In this document: positions 19,931 through 32,100 of the stretch, piece after piece
Layout: every line of letters starts with the position of its first letter
How positions within the stretch are numbered: position 1 is the stretch's first letter
From: Halomonas sp. PR-M31
Lineage (GTDB): Bacteria; Pseudomonadota; Gammaproteobacteria; Pseudomonadales; Halomonadaceae
Assembly (NCBI RefSeq): GCF_001039575.1
Contig: NZ_JIBT01000021.1
Span: 1 to 39,722, forward strand
DNA: 39,722 nt
Reading direction: 5' to 3'
Made by a program: the position numbers and the translations under genes
Notes under the pieces: generated by a model
The model's database searches: none
What the model saw: the letters and a program-made list of their open reading frames with translations, nothing else
Told to the model about the DNA's origin: nothing

Positions 19931-20242
19931 TTAATCAAGCTTGATCTGGACGTCCACGCCAGCAGCGAGGTCGAGTTTCATTAGTGCATCAACGGTTTTT
20001 TCTGTCGGCTCGACGATATCGAGCACCCGCTTGTGAGTGCGAATTTCGTACTGATCCCGCGCATCCTTGTTGACGTGCGGCGAAATCAATACTGTGTAGC
20101 GCTCACGATTGGTCGGTAGCGGAATCGGCCCACGCACTTGAGCACCAGTACGCTTCGCGGTATCCACGATTTCTTGAGCGGACTGATCAATCAAGCGGTG
20201 GTCGAAGGCTTTCAACCGAATGCGAATCTTCTGGTTCTGCAT
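19931..20242 (-). CDS. rpsJ: 30S ribosomal protein S10 (NusE)
   Basis: Small-subunit head protein that also acts as NusE, linking NusG and NusB to transcribing RNA polymerase. The 103-residue product begins [20 protein letters not shown] and contains [20 protein letters not shown], the standard S10 core. It is the first gene of the S10 group, with its own promoter about 60 bases upstream. Confidence 0.99.
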   Translation of the reverse strand: MQNQKIRIRLKAFDHRLIDQSAQEIVDTAKRTGAQVRGPIPLPTNRERYTVLISPHVNKDARDQYEIRTHKRVLDIVEPTEKTVDALMKLDLAAGVDVQIKLD

Positions 20243-20306
20243 TAGCCCTGAACTCCAATGGATGACGACAGCGCGAGCCGTCTACCCACGCATTTAAAGG
20301 ATGCGA

Positions 20307-20335
20307 ATTATAGACATGCTCGAGACGAGAGTCAA
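20307..20335 (-). promoter_or_regulatory. Sigma-70 promoter of the S10 group
   Basis: Read on the minus strand: -35 TTGACT (complement of 20330-20335), 17-base spacer, perfect -10 TATAAT (complement of 20307-20312). Start of transcription would fall near 20300, giving a leader of only about 58 bases before rpsJ. It lies just downstream of the tuf terminator, so S10-group transcription is separately initiated. Confidence 0.85.
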
Positions 20336-20346
20336 ACACGATATAG

Positions 20347-20370
20347 AAAAGGGGCTCCTCACGGAGCCCC
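20347..20370 (-). terminator. Intrinsic terminator after tuf
   Basis: Perfect 8-base GC-rich stem (GGGGCTCC at 20351-20358 with its complement at 20363-20370), four-base loop, followed on the minus strand by TTTT (complement of 20347-20350). It lies 23 bases past the tuf stop and closes the str transcript before the S10 promoter. Confidence 0.88.
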
Positions 20371-20393
20371 TTCGATCTTACTTAACGTACGGT

Positions 20394-21587
20394 TTACTCG
20401 ACGATCTTGGCGACGACACCTGCACCAACGGTACGACCACCTTCACGGATAGCAAAACGCAAACCGTCTTCCATGGCGATGGGCGCAATCAGGGTAACAA
20501 CCATTTGCACGTTGTCGCCGGGCATGACCATCTCAACGCCTTCCGGTAATTCACAGGTACCGGTTACATCGGTGGTACGGAAATAGAACTGCGGACGATA
20601 GCCTTTGAAGAACGGCGTATGACGACCGCCTTCTTCCTTGGACAGGATGTAGACTTCCGACTCGAACTTGGTATGCGGAGTGATCGAGCCTGGCTTGGCC
20701 AATACCTGACCACGCTCGACATCGTCACGCTTGGTACCACGCAGCAATGCACCAACGTTTTCACCCGCACGCCCTTCGTCGAGCAACTTACGGAACATCT
20801 CGACACCGGTCACGGTAGTTTTGGTAGTGTCCTTGAGGCCGACAATCTCTACTTCATCGCCGGTTTTTACGATACCGCGTTCGATACGGCCGGTAACCAC
20901 GGTGCCGCGACCAGAGATGGAGAACACGTCTTCAATCGGCATCAAGAACGGCTGATCGATGGCACGCTCGGGCTCTGGGATATAGTCATCCAATGCTTTG
21001 ATCAGATTGGCAACGGCAGTCGTTCCCATACCGTTATCATCCTTACCCTCAAGCGCCATCAGAGCAGAGCCGATAATGATGGGGGTGTCGTCGCCCGGGA
21101 AGTCGTATTCGCTGAGGAGCTCACGCACTTCCATTTCCACCAGTTCAAGCAGCTCTTCGTCATCGACCATGTCGGCCTTGTTGAGGAACACGACAATGAA
21201 GGGAACGCCAACCTGACGGGACAGCAGGATGTGCTCGCGAGTCTGCGGCATCGGGCCGTCCGCGGCGCTACACACCAAGATGGCACCATCCATTTGGGCC
21301 GCACCGGTGATCATGTTCTTGACATAATCGGCGTGTCCCGGGCAATCGACATGCGCATAGTGGCGATCTTCAGACTGATACTCGACGTGGGAAGTTGCGA
21401 TCGTGATACCACGCTCGCGCTCTTCCGGTGCATTGTCGATGCTAGCGAATTCACGCCAGTCTCCGCCGAAAACTTCAGCGGAAACGCGTGTGAGTGCCGC
21501 AGTCAGCGTGGTCTTGCCGTGGTCGACGTGACCGATGGTGCCGACGTTGATATGCGGTTTGGAACGCTCAAATTTTGCCTTAGCCAC
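20394..21587 (-). CDS. tuf: Elongation factor Tu
   Basis: GTPase that delivers aminoacyl-tRNA to the ribosome. The 397-residue protein has the P-loop GHVDHGKT (19-26), switch [14 protein letters not shown], and NKAD; domains II and III follow from about residue 205. The kirromycin contact region around [10 protein letters not shown] looks normal. It is the last gene of the str group, 29 bases after fusA. It is the only tuf in the window, although a second copy is commonly found beside the tRNA-Thr/tRNA-Trp genes in related bacteria. Confidence 0.99.
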   Translation of the reverse strand: MAKAKFERSKPHINVGTIGHVDHGKTTLTAALTRVSAEVFGGDWREFASIDNAPEERERGITIATSHVEYQSEDRHYAHVDCPGHADYVKNMITGAAQMDGAILVCSAADGPMPQTREHILLSRQVGVPFIVVFLNKADMVDDEELLELVEMEVRELLSEYDFPGDDTPIIIGSALMALEGKDDNGMGTTAVANLIKALDDYIPEPERAIDQPFLMPIEDVFSISGRGTVVTGRIERGIVKTGDEVEIVGLKDTTKTTVTGVEMFRKLLDEGRAGENVGALLRGTKRDDVERGQVLAKPGSITPHTKFESEVYILSKEEGGRHTPFFKGYRPQFYFRTTDVTGTCELPEGVEMVMPGDNVQMVVTLIAPIAMEDGLRFAIREGGRTVGAGVVAKIVE

Positions 21588-21616
21588 TGCTATAACCTCT
21601 TTACGTTAGCTAACGG

Positions 21617-23737
21617 TTAACCGTTCTGATTGATGACGGCTTCGACGACGCTGGACGGCGCCTCTTCGTAATTCGCAAACTCCATAGTGTAGCTTGCGCG
21701 GCCCTGGGTCTGAGAACGCAAATCGGTGGCATAACCGAACATCTCAGCCAACGGAACCGTGGCGCGGATGATCTTACCCATGGAAGAGTCATCCATACCC
21801 TGCACAAGGCCACGCCGGCGATTAAGATCACCCATGACATCACCCATGAAATCTTCGGGTGTCACGACTTCAACTTTCATCACCGGCTCAAGCAATACTG
21901 CTTTGGCCTTGCGAGCACCTTCCTTGACCGCCATTGAAGAGGCGATCTTGAACGCGGTCTCATTAGAGTCCACGTCATGGTAGGAACCATCGAACAGTGT
22001 AACCTTGACATCGATCATCGGGTAACCCGCGACGACGCCATTCTTCAGCTGTTCGGCAGCCCCTTTTTCGACCGCTGGAACGTACTCCTTAGGAACCGTA
22101 CCACCGACGATCTCGGACGCGAACTTGAAGTACATGTCTTCGTCCTCGCCCTTGTCTTCCGCCGTCAGCGGCTCGATACGCAGATAGACATGGCCATACT
22201 GACCACGGCCACCAGACTGACGAACGAACTTACCTTCCTGCTCGACGCTACCACGGATGGTTTCGCGATAAGCCACCTGTGGCTTGCCGATGTTGGCCTC
22301 AACCTTGAACTCGCGACGCATGCGATCGACAAGAATATCCAGATGCAGCTCGCCCATGCCAGAGATGATGGTTTGACCAGTCTCTTCATCAGTCTTGACC
22401 TGGAAAGAAGGATCTTCCTGAGCAAGCTTGCCCAAGGCAACGCCCATCTTCTCTTGATCGGCCTTGGATTTGGGCTCGACCGCAACGGAAATGACCGGAT
22501 CCGGAAATTCCATACGCTCAAGCACGATCTTGTCATTCAGATCGCACAGGGTGTCACCGGTAGTGACATCTTTAAGGCCGATACAAGCCGCAATGTCACC
22601 CGCCAAGACTTCCTTGATCTCTTCCCGAGAGTTGGCATGCATCTGCACGATACGCCCGACACGCTCTTTTTTCTCCTTGACGGAGTTGTAGACGGTATCA
22701 CCGGACTTCAACATACCGGAATAGACGCGGATAAACGTCAGAGTACCTACAAAGGGATCGGTAGCAATCTTGAAGGCTAACGCAGCGAACGAAGCACTAT
22801 CATCCGCTTCACGCAGGGCGATGGTACCATCCTTATCGTCCAACTCCCCTTCGATGGCTTTGACCTCGGTCGGCGAAGGTAGATACTCGACAACACCATC
22901 CAGCACTGCCTGCACGCCTTTGTTCTTGAACGCGGAGCCACAGGTCACGAGGACAATCTCATTATCCAGCGTACGGCGGCGCAGCCCTGCCTTGATCTCT
23001 TCCTTGGTCAGCTCGCCTTCCTCGAGATACTTGTCCATTAGCTCTTCGGACGCTTCGGCGGCGGCTTCGACCATCTCTTCACGGTACTTTTCGGCGGTCG
23101 CCTGAAGATCGTCAGGAATATCTACCAGATCGTAGGTGGCGCCGAAATCGGATTCATTCCACAGGATGGCCTTCATCTCGATAAGATCGATGACTCCCTT
23201 GAAATCCTCTTCGGTACCCCAGTTGATCTGGATCGGCACCGTATTGGCCCCCAGACGATCCTTCAATTGATCGACGACCATGAAGAAGTCGGCACCCGCG
23301 CGGTCCATCTTGTTGACGAACACCATGCGCGGCACTTCGTACTTGTTGGCCTGGCGCCAAACGGTCTCGGTTTGCGGCTGCACACCGGAGCTACCGCAAA
23401 GTACGACAACGGCACCATCGAGCACGCGCAAGGAACGCTCGACCTCGATGGTAAAGTCAACGTGCCCCGGAGTGTCGATGATATTGATGCGATGTTCATC
23501 GAACTGGTGGTTCATGCCTTTCCAGAACGTTGTCACCGCTGCAGAGGTAATTGTGATCCCCCGCTCCTGTTCCTGTTCCATCCAATCCGTGGTAGAAGCC
23601 CCTTCATGGGTCTCCCCCAGCTTGTGATTGATCCCGGTATAGAACAGGACACGCTCGGTGGTCGTGGTCTTGCCGGCGTCGACGTGAGCCACGATACCGA
23701 TGTTACGGTAACGCTTGAGTGGTGTTTTGCGTGCCAA
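21617..23737 (-). CDS. fusA: Elongation factor G
   Basis: GTPase that drives translocation on the ribosome and, with RRF, ribosome recycling. The 706-residue protein has P-loop AHVDAGKTT (17-25), switch [10 protein letters not shown], and [10 protein letters not shown], then domains II-V, with [20 protein letters not shown] in domain IV and RGLVQGMDD in domain V. The length is normal for the housekeeping FusA; there is no sign of the mitochondrial-like FusA2 type. It follows rpsG by 18 bases. Confidence 0.99.
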   Translation of the reverse strand: MARKTPLKRYRNIGIVAHVDAGKTTTTERVLFYTGINHKLGETHEGASTTDWMEQEQERGITITSAAVTTFWKGMNHQFDEHRINIIDTPGHVDFTIEVERSLRVLDGAVVVLCGSSGVQPQTETVWRQANKYEVPRMVFVNKMDRAGADFFMVVDQLKDRLGANTVPIQINWGTEEDFKGVIDLIEMKAILWNESDFGATYDLVDIPDDLQATAEKYREEMVEAAAEASEELMDKYLEEGELTKEEIKAGLRRRTLDNEIVLVTCGSAFKNKGVQAVLDGVVEYLPSPTEVKAIEGELDDKDGTIALREADDSASFAALAFKIATDPFVGTLTFIRVYSGMLKSGDTVYNSVKEKKERVGRIVQMHANSREEIKEVLAGDIAACIGLKDVTTGDTLCDLNDKIVLERMEFPDPVISVAVEPKSKADQEKMGVALGKLAQEDPSFQVKTDEETGQTIISGMGELHLDILVDRMRREFKVEANIGKPQVAYRETIRGSVEQEGKFVRQSGGRGQYGHVYLRIEPLTAEDKGEDEDMYFKFASEIVGGTVPKEYVPAVEKGAAEQLKNGVVAGYPMIDVKVTLFDGSYHDVDSNETAFKIASSMAVKEGARKAKAVLLEPVMKVEVVTPEDFMGDVMGDLNRRRGLVQGMDDSSMGKIIRATVPLAEMFGYATDLRSQTQGRASYTMEFANYEEAPSSVVEAVINQNG

Positions 23738-23755
23738 GGTAGAACTCCCCGTTGG

Positions 23756-24226
23756 TTAGAAGCGATAGTGTGAGAAGGCCTTGTTGGCTTCTGCCATGCG
23801 ATGCACGTCTTCACGCTTCTTCACAGCAGCACCCTTACCTTCTGATGCATCCAGCATCTCGCCCGCCAAGCGCTGCACCATGGTCTTCTCGCCACGATTG
23901 CGGGCCGCATCCACCAACCAGCGCATCGCCAAGGCCTGGCGACGGGATGGACGGACTTCTACGGGCACCTGATAGGTTGCACCACCGACACGGCGAGACT
24001 TGACCTCAACCATCGGCTGGATGGCCTCCAGCGCCTTGTCGAACGTTTCCAGCGGAGTGTCTTTGCCACGCTCGGCAACCCGGTCGAGCGCACCATAGAC
24101 GATTCGCTCGGCCACAGACTTTTTCCCACTAACCATCAAATGGTTCATGAACTTCGCCAGGCGCTCACTTCCGAACTTGGGATCCGGAAGAATCTCGCGC
24201 TTAGCAACAACTCTTCTTCTAGGCAT
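23756..24226 (-). CDS. rpsG: 30S ribosomal protein S7
   Basis: Primary 16S rRNA 3'-domain binder at the E site; in E. coli it represses the str operon by binding the rpsL-rpsG gap. From ATG 24226 it is 156 residues, [20 protein letters not shown] to NKAFSHYRF. The frame is open 18 codons upstream, but those residues are not S7-like. The 135-base gap to rpsL is longer than the neighbouring gaps and could hold the feedback site; I see only short inverted repeats in it. Confidence 0.98.
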   Translation of the reverse strand: MPRRRVVAKREILPDPKFGSERLAKFMNHLMVSGKKSVAERIVYGALDRVAERGKDTPLETFDKALEAIQPMVEVKSRRVGGATYQVPVEVRPSRRQALAMRWLVDAARNRGEKTMVQRLAGEMLDASEGKGAAVKKREDVHRMAEANKAFSHYRF

Positions 24227-24361
24227 GATAAGCCCTCTAGTGAAGGGTCCTTCAGGTAAACCCGGGGCAGCACGCAGCATCTATCACTCTTGCGTCACCC
24301 GACCTTACTCTTATCTGACCGTATCGATTAAGCGTTTTTGCTTATGTGTAACTGCCGCACT

Positions 24362-24736
24362 TCACGACTTGGGACGCTTGGTACCGTACTTGGAACGACC
24401 CTGCTTGCGATTCTGCACGCCAGAAGTGTCAAGCGCGCCGCGCACGGTATGATAACGCACACCCGGCAAGTCCTTGACTCGACCGCCGCGAATCAGGACC
24501 ACGGAGTGTTCCTGGAGGTTGTGTCCTTCGCCGCCGATATAGGAAGCCACTTCATAGCCGTTGGTCAAACGCACACGACATACTTTACGCAGTGCGGAGT
24601 TCGGCTTCTTGGGCGTAGTGGTATATACGCGGGTACAAACCCCACGTCGCTGCGGGCACGCCTGTAGCGCCGGCACGTCGCTGGTTTCGACGGGGCGCTT
24701 GCGCGGCTTGCGCACGAGCTGATTAATGGTTGCCAT
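24362..24736 (-). CDS. rpsL: 30S ribosomal protein S12
   Basis: Decoding-centre protein controlling accuracy. The 124-residue product has [18 protein letters not shown] and [20 protein letters not shown]; the lysines corresponding to K43 and K88 of E. coli are both present, so no classical streptomycin-resistance change is seen. First gene of the str group, with its own promoter upstream. Confidence 0.99.
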   Translation of the reverse strand: MATINQLVRKPRKRPVETSDVPALQACPQRRGVCTRVYTTTPKKPNSALRKVCRVRLTNGYEVASYIGGEGHNLQEHSVVLIRGGRVKDLPGVRYHTVRGALDTSGVQNRKQGRSKYGTKRPKS

Positions 24737-24763
24737 AGTCTGTAGCTAACTCCAATGGTTGCC

Positions 24764-24777
24764 GTGCCTTTTGGCAC
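24764..24777 (-). other. Small hairpin in the rpsL leader
   Basis: GTGCC (24764-24768) and GGCAC (24773-24777) flank a four-base loop. It lies inside the predicted rpsL 5' leader, about 30 bases before the ATG. On the minus strand no T-run follows it, so it is a leader stem rather than a terminator. Role unknown. Confidence 0.4.
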
Positions 24778-24823
24778 TTTTCCTACGGATAGGGGCGCAC
24801 CAGCCCACTATCAAAGGCTGCGC

Positions 24824-24853
24824 ATTCTAATGTCTAGTAGCAAGCCGCGTCAA
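24824..24853 (-). promoter_or_regulatory. Sigma-70 promoter of the str group
   Basis: Read on the minus strand: -35 TTGACG (complement of 24848-24853), 18-base spacer, -10 TAGAAT (complement of 24824-24829). Transcription would begin near 24817, about 80 bases before rpsL. The first -35 base is also the last base of the rpoC-proximal hairpin stem. Confidence 0.75.
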
Positions 24854-24879
24854 TACTGGTGCCCTTAGAGCACCAGTAT
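24853..24879 (-). terminator. Hairpin after rpoC, probable weak terminator
   Basis: Perfect 10-base stem (ATACTGGTGC at 24853-24862, complement at 24870-24879) with a 7-base loop, ten bases past the rpoC stop. On the minus strand the stem is followed by TTGACG rather than a T-run, so termination would be inefficient unless aided. It may instead protect the rpoBC mRNA 3' end. Confidence 0.55.
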
Positions 24880-24888
24880 GTAACGTTG

Positions 24889-27800
24889 CTAGAGCTCTTC
24901 GTCTGCATCAAGAGCGGTAAGCTGCGCGCCCAATTCCTGCTCGACATCGTAAGCAGAAGGATGGTTCTGAATGCGCTCGAGCTCTTCGCGCTTACGCCGC
25001 CGCTCTGCATGGTGAGTTAGACCAGTACCAGCCGGAATCAGACGCCCCACCACCACGTTCTCTTTCAAACCACGTAGGTAGTCGCGCTTGCCGGTCACCG
25101 CTGCTTCGGTCAACACCCGGGTGGTCTCCTGGAAGGAAGCCGCAGAAATGAACGACTCGGTTGCCAGCGACGCCTTGGTGATACCCAGCAGAACTCGCTC
25201 ATACTTGGCCGGGAACTTGTCCTCTTCGGCAAGTCGGGCATTTTCCTCGAGCACGCGCACAAGCTCAACCTGATCGCCAGGAATAAAGTTGGCATCTCCT
25301 GCATCGGCAATCTCTACCTTACGCAACATCTGACGCACAATCACTTCAATGTGCTTGTCGTTAATGCCAACACCTTGCAGGCGATAGACCTCTTGAATCT
25401 CGGTAGTGATGTACTTGGCCAGTTCCGTCACACCGAGCAGACGCAAAATATCGTGCGGATTACTCGGGCCGTCGGAAATCACCTCGCCCTTCTCGACGGT
25501 TTCGCCTTCGAAGACAGCGATCTGACGCCATTTCGGAATCAGCGCTTCATAAGGATCACCGGATTCCGGGGTAATGGTCAGTCGGCGCTTACCCTTGGTC
25601 TCCTTACCGAAACTGACGACCCCGGTAATCTCAGCAAGAATCGAAGGCTCTTTAGGCTTGCGAGCTTCGAATAGATCGGCGACTCGCGGCAGACCCCCGG
25701 TGATATCCTTGTTACTGGACGCCTCTACCGGGATACGAGCGATAACTTCACCCACTCCGATCTTTGCCCCATTATCTGCAGAAACAATAGCCTTACCAGG
25801 TAGCAAGTACTGCACCGGGGTATTGGAGCCTGGCAGCGTGACATGCTCACCGGCTTCATCGACCAACATGATCATGGGACGCTTGTCACGGCCAGAAGCC
25901 GGACGTGCCGCAGTCTCGATCACTTCAATGGAGGACAGCCCCGTCATCTCATCCACGCTGCGGTGAATGGTGCCTCCTTCATCCATGTCCGTATACTGCG
26001 CCTGGCCTTCCACCTCAGCGATGACCGGATGAGTATGGGGATCCCACTTGGCCACGGTCTGACCAGCTTCGACTGGATCGCCATCTTTGATAGAAAGCTC
26101 AGCCCCATAAGGCAGCTTGTAGTATTCGCGCTCGCGACCATGCTCATCTGCTACTGCAAGCGCACTGGAGCGTGATACCACTACCAGCTTGCCGTCGCCT
26201 CGCTCAACGTGCTTCATGTTGTGCAAACGCACCTTGCCACCATGCTTGACCTGCACGCTGTCAACCGCAGAGGCGCGTGAGGCGGCACCACCGATATGGA
26301 AGGTACGCATGGTCAGCTGAGTGCCCGGCTCGCCAATCGACTGAGCGGCAATGACTCCCACGGCTTCGCCGATATTGACTCGATGACCTCGAGCCAGATC
26401 GCGGCCGTAGCAGGCGGCACATACCCCATGAGGGGTTTCGCAGGCAATGGTCGAGCGCACAATGATCTCATCAACGCCCATGGTATCGAGCTGAGCGCAC
26501 CAGGCTTCGTCGAGTAGCGTACCCCGCGGGATCAGGACGTCGTCACTGGCCGGATCAATGACGTCCTGAGCGACTACACGACCCAGCACTCGCTGAGCCA
26601 GAGACACGATGATATCGCCGCCCTCGATAACCGGATGCAGAGTAAGACCTTCCTCGGTACCACAGTCTTCTTCGGTGATCACTAGATCCTGAGCCACGTC
26701 CACCAGGCGACGAGTCAGATAACCGGAATTGGCCGTCTTGAGTGCCGTATCGGCCAGACCTTTACGAGCACCGTGAGTCGAGATGAAGTACTGCAGTACG
26801 TTCAAGCCTTCACGGAAGTTGGCAACGATCGGAGTCTCGATGATTGAGCCATCCGGCTTGGCCATCAGACCGCGCATGCCCGCAAGCTGGCGGATCTGAG
26901 CGGCACTACCACGAGCACCGGAGTCGGCCATGATAAATACGCTGTTGAACGAGTCCTGCTCAACTTCATTGCCTTCACGATCGACGACGGTTTCTTTGGA
27001 AATACCCGCCATCATTGCTTTGGCCACCTTATCGTTGGCCTTTGACCAGATATCGATGACCTTGTTGTATTTCTCACCAGCGGTGACGAGACCAGATGAG
27101 AATTGATCTTCAATTTCTTTTACTTCGTCCTCGGCACCCTCGACGATGTCTTTCTTTGCATCGGGAATGACAAAGTCGTTGACACCAATCGACGCACCAG
27201 ACCAGGTTGCCAGGCGGAAGCCGGTATACATCAGCTGGTCGGCAAAGATCACTGCATCCTTAAGACCACTGCGTCGGTAGACTTCGTTGATCAGACGCGA
27301 AATCGCTTTTTTCTTCATTGGCTGATCGACCAGCTCGAAGGGCGCACCCTTGGGCAGGATACGGAACAGCAGGGCGCGGCCGACGGTAGTATCGAAGATC
27401 GAGGTCTTCTTGATATTCTCGCCGCCTTCCTCTTCGGCAACATACTCTGTCAGGCGCACCTTAACCCGTGCATGTAGTGAGACGCTTTGGGTACCAAAGG
27501 CGCGTTCGACTTCCTTGAGATTGGCGAACACCATGCCCTCGCCTTTGGCGTTGATCTTCTCCCGGGTCATGTAATAAAGACCCAATACCACGTCCTGGGA
27601 CGGTACGATGATCGGTTCGCCGTTGGCCGGTGACAGCACATTATTGGTGGCCATCATCAAGGCCCGCGCCTCGAGTTGGGCTTCCAGGGTCAACGGTACG
27701 TGGACCGCCATCTGGTCGCCGTCGAAGTCGGCGTTGTAGGCAGCACATACCAGCGGGTGCAGCTGAATCGCTTTACCCTCGATCAAAAGCGGCTCAAAGG

Positions 27801-29106
27801 CCTGAATGCCCAGGCGGTGCAAGGTCGGTGCGCGGTTGAGCAGTACTGGATGCTCGCGGATGACATCGGCAAGGATGTCCCACACCTCCGGCAACTCCCG
27901 TTCGACCATTTTCTTGGCCGCTTTGATCGTCGAGGCGTAGCCTAGCGACTGCAGCTTGGAGTAGATGAACGGCTTGAACAGCTCAAGCGCCATCTTCTTG
28001 GGCAGACCACACTGATGCAGACGCAGAGTCGGCCCTACAGTGATTACCGAGCGACCGGAATAATCGACACGCTTACCCAGCAGGTTCTGACGAAAACGTC
28101 CTTGCTTGCCTTTGATCATATCCGCGAGCGACTTTAAGGGACGCTTGTTGGAACCGGTGATGGCGCGGCCACGACGGCCGTTGTCGAGCAGTGCATCCAC
28201 GGATTCTTGAAGCATGCGCTTCTCGTTACGCACGATGATGTCCGGCGCGTTGAGATCGAGCAGACGCTTCAAGCGATTGTTGCGGTTGATCACCCGGCGG
28301 TACAGATCGTTGAGATCCGAAGTCGCGAAGCGACCGCCGTCCAGCGGTACAAGCGGACGTAGATCTGGCGGCAATACCGGGAGCACTTCCATGACCATCC
28401 AAGCCGGTGCGTTGCCGGACTTGTAGAAGGCTTCCAACAGCTTCAGACGCTTGGACAGCTTCTTGATCTTGGTTTCGGAGTTGGTTTGCGGAATTTCTTC
28501 ACGCAGACGCTCGATCTCTTCTTCAAGATCGATATCCTTGAGCAGTGCTTGGACGGCCTCGGCGCCCATGCGGGCATCGAAGTCGTCGCCAAACTCTTCT
28601 AGCGCCTCGAAATACTGCTCGTCGTTGAGCAGTTGACCACGCTCTAGAGTGGTCATGCCTGGATCGATGACCACGAAGCTCTCGAAATAAAGCACACGCT
28701 CGATATCGCGCAACGTCATGTCTAGGAACATGCCAATGCGTGAAGGCAGTGATTTCAAAAACCAGATATGCGCCACCGGGCTAGCCAGTTCGATATGGCC
28801 CATTCGCTCGCGCCGTACTGCCGCACGAGTCACTTCGACGCCACACTTCTCGCAGATGATGCCGCGATGCTTCATGCGTTTGTACTTGCCGCACAAACAC
28901 TCATAATCTTTTACCGGACCAAAAATCTTCGCACAGAAGAGTCCGTCGCGCTCGGGCTTGAAAGTACGGTAATTGATGGTCTCGGGCTTCTTGACTTCGC
29001 CAAAAGACCAGGAGCGGATCATGGCCGGCGACGCGAGGGTAATCTTGATCGCGTCGAACTCTTCAGACTGTGCCTGGGACTTGAGGACTTTCACCAAATC
29101 TTTCAT
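24889..29106 (-). CDS. rpoC: DNA-directed RNA polymerase subunit beta-prime
   Basis: Catalytic clamp subunit of RNA polymerase. The 1405-residue product has the N-terminal zinc site ([13 protein letters not shown] followed by CEKCGVEV), the active-site NADFDGDQM that binds the catalytic magnesium, the bridge-helix/trigger-loop region ([15 protein letters not shown]), and the second zinc cluster ([19 protein letters not shown]). I chose ATG 29106 ([19 protein letters not shown]), which matches E. coli RpoC and has GGAG seven bases upstream; an ATG at 29118 would add MERP but covers that binding site. The C-terminal tail is shorter and more acidic than in E. coli. Confidence 0.99.
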   Translation of the reverse strand: MKDLVKVLKSQAQSEEFDAIKITLASPAMIRSWSFGEVKKPETINYRTFKPERDGLFCAKIFGPVKDYECLCGKYKRMKHRGIICEKCGVEVTRAAVRRERMGHIELASPVAHIWFLKSLPSRIGMFLDMTLRDIERVLYFESFVVIDPGMTTLERGQLLNDEQYFEALEEFGDDFDARMGAEAVQALLKDIDLEEEIERLREEIPQTNSETKIKKLSKRLKLLEAFYKSGNAPAWMVMEVLPVLPPDLRPLVPLDGGRFATSDLNDLYRRVINRNNRLKRLLDLNAPDIIVRNEKRMLQESVDALLDNGRRGRAITGSNKRPLKSLADMIKGKQGRFRQNLLGKRVDYSGRSVITVGPTLRLHQCGLPKKMALELFKPFIYSKLQSLGYASTIKAAKKMVERELPEVWDILADVIREHPVLLNRAPTLHRLGIQAFEPLLIEGKAIQLHPLVCAAYNADFDGDQMAVHVPLTLEAQLEARALMMATNNVLSPANGEPIIVPSQDVVLGLYYMTREKINAKGEGMVFANLKEVERAFGTQSVSLHARVKVRLTEYVAEEEGGENIKKTSIFDTTVGRALLFRILPKGAPFELVDQPMKKKAISRLINEVYRRSGLKDAVIFADQLMYTGFRLATWSGASIGVNDFVIPDAKKDIVEGAEDEVKEIEDQFSSGLVTAGEKYNKVIDIWSKANDKVAKAMMAGISKETVVDREGNEVEQDSFNSVFIMADSGARGSAAQIRQLAGMRGLMAKPDGSIIETPIVANFREGLNVLQYFISTHGARKGLADTALKTANSGYLTRRLVDVAQDLVITEEDCGTEEGLTLHPVIEGGDIIVSLAQRVLGRVVAQDVIDPASDDVLIPRGTLLDEAWCAQLDTMGVDEIIVRSTIACETPHGVCAACYGRDLARGHRVNIGEAVGVIAAQSIGEPGTQLTMRTFHIGGAASRASAVDSVQVKHGGKVRLHNMKHVERGDGKLVVVSRSSALAVADEHGREREYYKLPYGAELSIKDGDPVEAGQTVAKWDPHTHPVIAEVEGQAQYTDMDEGGTIHRSVDEMTGLSSIEVIETAARPASGRDKRPMIMLVDEAGEHVTLPGSNTPVQYLLPGKAIVSADNGAKIGVGEVIARIPVEASSNKDITGGLPRVADLFEARKPKEPSILAEITGVVSFGKETKGKRRLTITPESGDPYEALIPKWRQIAVFEGETVEKGEVISDGPSNPHDILRLLGVTELAKYITTEIQEVYRLQGVGINDKHIEVIVRQMLRKVEIADAGDANFIPGDQVELVRVLEENARLAEEDKFPAKYERVLLGITKASLATESFISAASFQETTRVLTEAAVTGKRDYLRGLKENVVVGRLIPAGTGLTHHAERRRKREELERIQNHPSAYDVEQELGAQLTALDADEEL

Positions 29107-29134
29107 AGGTCGCTCCATCGCGGAGTTGTCATGG

Positions 29135-29160
29135 GCGGGGCCGGATATTCGGGGCCCCGC
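29135..29160 (-). other. GC-rich hairpin between rpoB and rpoC
   Basis: GCGGGGCC (29135-29142) and GGCCCCGC (29153-29160) can form an 8-base stem with a 10-base loop in the 81-base rpoB-rpoC gap. There is no T-run on the transcribed strand. It could modulate rpoC translation or RNA processing; no function is established. Confidence 0.4.
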
Positions 29161-29187
29161 GGACCGTCATTCACTAGCGTGCGGCGC

Positions 29188-32100
29188 TTAGCCTTCAAGC
29201 TCGATATCGATACCCAACGAGCGGATCTCCTTCACCAGCACGTTAAAGGACTCCGGCATGCCTGCCTGCATGGCATGATCACCATCGACAATGCTCTTGT
29301 ACATCTTGGTACGTCCTTCCACGTCGTCGGATTTGACCGTGAGCATTTCCTGCAGGGTATAAGCCGCGCCATAGGCTTCCAGTGCCCAGACTTCCATCTC
29401 GCCGAAGCGCTGACCACCGAACTGCGCCTTGCCGCCCAATGGCTGCTGGGTAACCAAGGAATAGGAGCCGGTGGAACGTGCGTGCATCTTGTCATCAACC
29501 AAGTGGTTGAGCTTGAGCATGTACATATAGCCCACGGTTACCTGGCGATCGAACTTCTCTCCGGTACGACCGTCGTAGAGGTCCATCTGTCCGGACTCGG
29601 GCAGATCGGCCAATTTAAGCAAGCCTTTGATTTCCTGCTCCTCGGCGCCATCGAACACCGGGGATGACATAGGCACACCGCCACGCAGGTTCTTGGCCAG
29701 GGTGATCACCTCGTCGTCAGTCAAGGAGTCGATATCTTCTTGACGCGTATCAGGGGTGTTATAGATCTTACCCAAAAACTCGCGGATTTCGGCAACCTGC
29801 TGCGATCGTGCGTCGCGTAGCATATGATCAATCTTCATGCCTAAACCGCGCGACGCCAAACCCAGGTGAGTCTCGAGAATCTGACCCACGTTCATCCGCG
29901 ACGGCACACCCAACGGATTAAGCACTACATCAACCGGCTCACCATTGTCGTCGAAAGGCATATCCTCAATGGGCATGATCGCTGAGATAACACCCTTGTT
30001 ACCGTGACGACCGGCCATCTTGTCACCCGGCTGAATGCGACGTTTGACCGCCAGATAGACCTTGACGATCTTCAGCACGCCCGGTGCCAGGTCGTCACCC
30101 TGAGTGAGCTTGCGCTTCTTGTCCTCGAAACGCTCGTCCATTTCCTTACGACGATTCTCGAGCTGCTCATCCGCCTGAGCCAGCAGTTCGTTCAGGGCTT
30201 CATCCTGCAGACGCAGCTTGAACCACTGTTGCCGCGGCAGTTCTTCCAGATACTCTTCGGAGAGCAGATCGCCCTTCTTGAGCTTGGGCCCCCCGTTGAC
30301 GGCCTGATCGGAAAGCGCACGCTTCAAACGTTCGAAAGTCGCGTCCTCGGCAATCCGGTAAGTTTCCTGCAAATCTCTACGCACCTCATCGAGCTGCATC
30401 TGCTCGATAGACAGTGCCCGGGAGTCTTTCTCCACGCCATCACGAGTGAACACCTGCACGTCGATGACGGTACCCTTCATACCGGTAGGCGCTCGCAGCG
30501 AGGTGTCTTTCACATCAGAAGCTTTCTCACCGAAGATGGCACGCAGTAGCTTCTCTTCCGGCGTCAGCTGGGTTTCGCCCTTAGGCGTTACCTTGCCAAC
30601 CAGGATGTCGCCGGCACCCACTTCGGCACCGATGTAGACCACACCGGCTTCATCCAGTTTAGAGAGCGCCGACTCACCAACGTTGGGAATGTCCGCAGAG
30701 ATTTCCTCAGCGCCCAGCTTAGTATCGCGAGATACGCAGGTCAGTTCTTGGATATGAATGGTGGTGAAGCGATCTTCCTGTACCACTCGCTCCGACACCA
30801 GGATCGAGTCCTCAAAGTTGTAACCGTTCCAGGGCATGAAAGCCATACGCATGTTCTGACCCAGTGCCAGATCACCCATGTCCACGGAGGGACCATCGGC
30901 AAGAATATCGCCCCGCGCCACTTCGTCGCCAGGACGCACGATAGGACGCTGGTTCATGCAGGTGTTCTGGTTGGAACGGGTGTACTTGGTCAGATTGTAG
31001 ATATCAACACCGGCTTCGCCGCCGATGATCTCATCTTCATTGATCCGCACCACGATGCGCTTGGCATCCACCGAGTCGATCACTCCACCACGACGCGCCA
31101 CGGCACAAACGCCGGAATCGCGTGCCACGAAGCGCTCCATACCGGTTCCTACCAGCGGCTTGTCGGCACGCAGGGTCGGCACCGCTTGACGCTGCATGTT
31201 CGAGCCCATCAAAGCACGGTTGGCATCGTCGTGTTCGAGGAACGGGATCAGGGCTGCTGCCACAGAGACCACCTGACGCGGAGAGACATCCATCAAGGTG
31301 ACTTTGTCCGGTCCCATGAAGGTGGTTTCACCTCGATGGCGTACCTGTACCAAATCGTCGACCAGCTTATTGTCACTATCTACTGTGGCCGAAGCCTGGG
31401 CGATGACGAAGTCCCCTTCTTCGATCGCGGACAGATGCACTACTTCGTCCGTTACCTGACGATCCACCACTTTGCGATAGGGCGTCTCGAGGAAGCCATA
31501 GCTATTGGTGTGGCTATAGGTCGCTAGAGAGTTGATTAGACCGATGTTCGGGCCTTCCGGCGTTTCGATCGGGCACAGACGACCGTAGTGCGTGGTGTGA
31601 ACGTCACGCACCTCAAAACCGGCGCGTTCACGGGTCAGACCACCCGGCCCCAAAGCGGACACACGGCGCTTATGCGTGACCTCGGACAGGGGATTGTTCT
31701 GATCCATGAACTGTGACAGCTGGCTCGAGCCAAAAAACTCCTTGACTGCCGCCGCCACCGGTTTGGCGTTGATGAGATCCTGGGGCATCAAGCCTTCGCT
31801 CTCAGCCATGGAGAGGCGCTCCTTGACCGCACGCTCGACCCGTACCAGACCCACTCGGAACTGGTTTTCCGCCATTTCGCCCACGCAGCGAATGCGCCGA
31901 TTACCTAGGTGGTCGATATCGTCGACATCGCCAAAACCGTTACGAATGCTGATCAGCTCTTTGAGAACGGCAGTAATATCGTCGTTGCCAAGCACGCCGG
32001 AACCAGTGTCAGACTCGCGACGCAGGCGACGGTTGAACTTCATCCGCCCGACACCGGACAGGTCGTAACGATCTTCGCTGAAGAACAGGTTGTTGAACAG

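Noticed and set aside
20619..21620. Long plus-strand frame (333 codons) opposite tuf
   Set aside because: Exact antisense of the strongly codon-biased EF-Tu gene; no ribosome-binding site or recognisable protein family.
24764..24780. Plus-strand terminator (GTGCC-TTTT-GGCAC followed by TTT)
   Set aside because: No plus-strand gene exists here; on the transcribed minus strand it is merely a small leader stem of rpsL.
28768..29667. Plus-strand frame of 299 codons spanning the rpoC start and rpoB end
   Set aside because: Shadow of rpoB/rpoC; crosses their intergenic hairpin and shows no family features.
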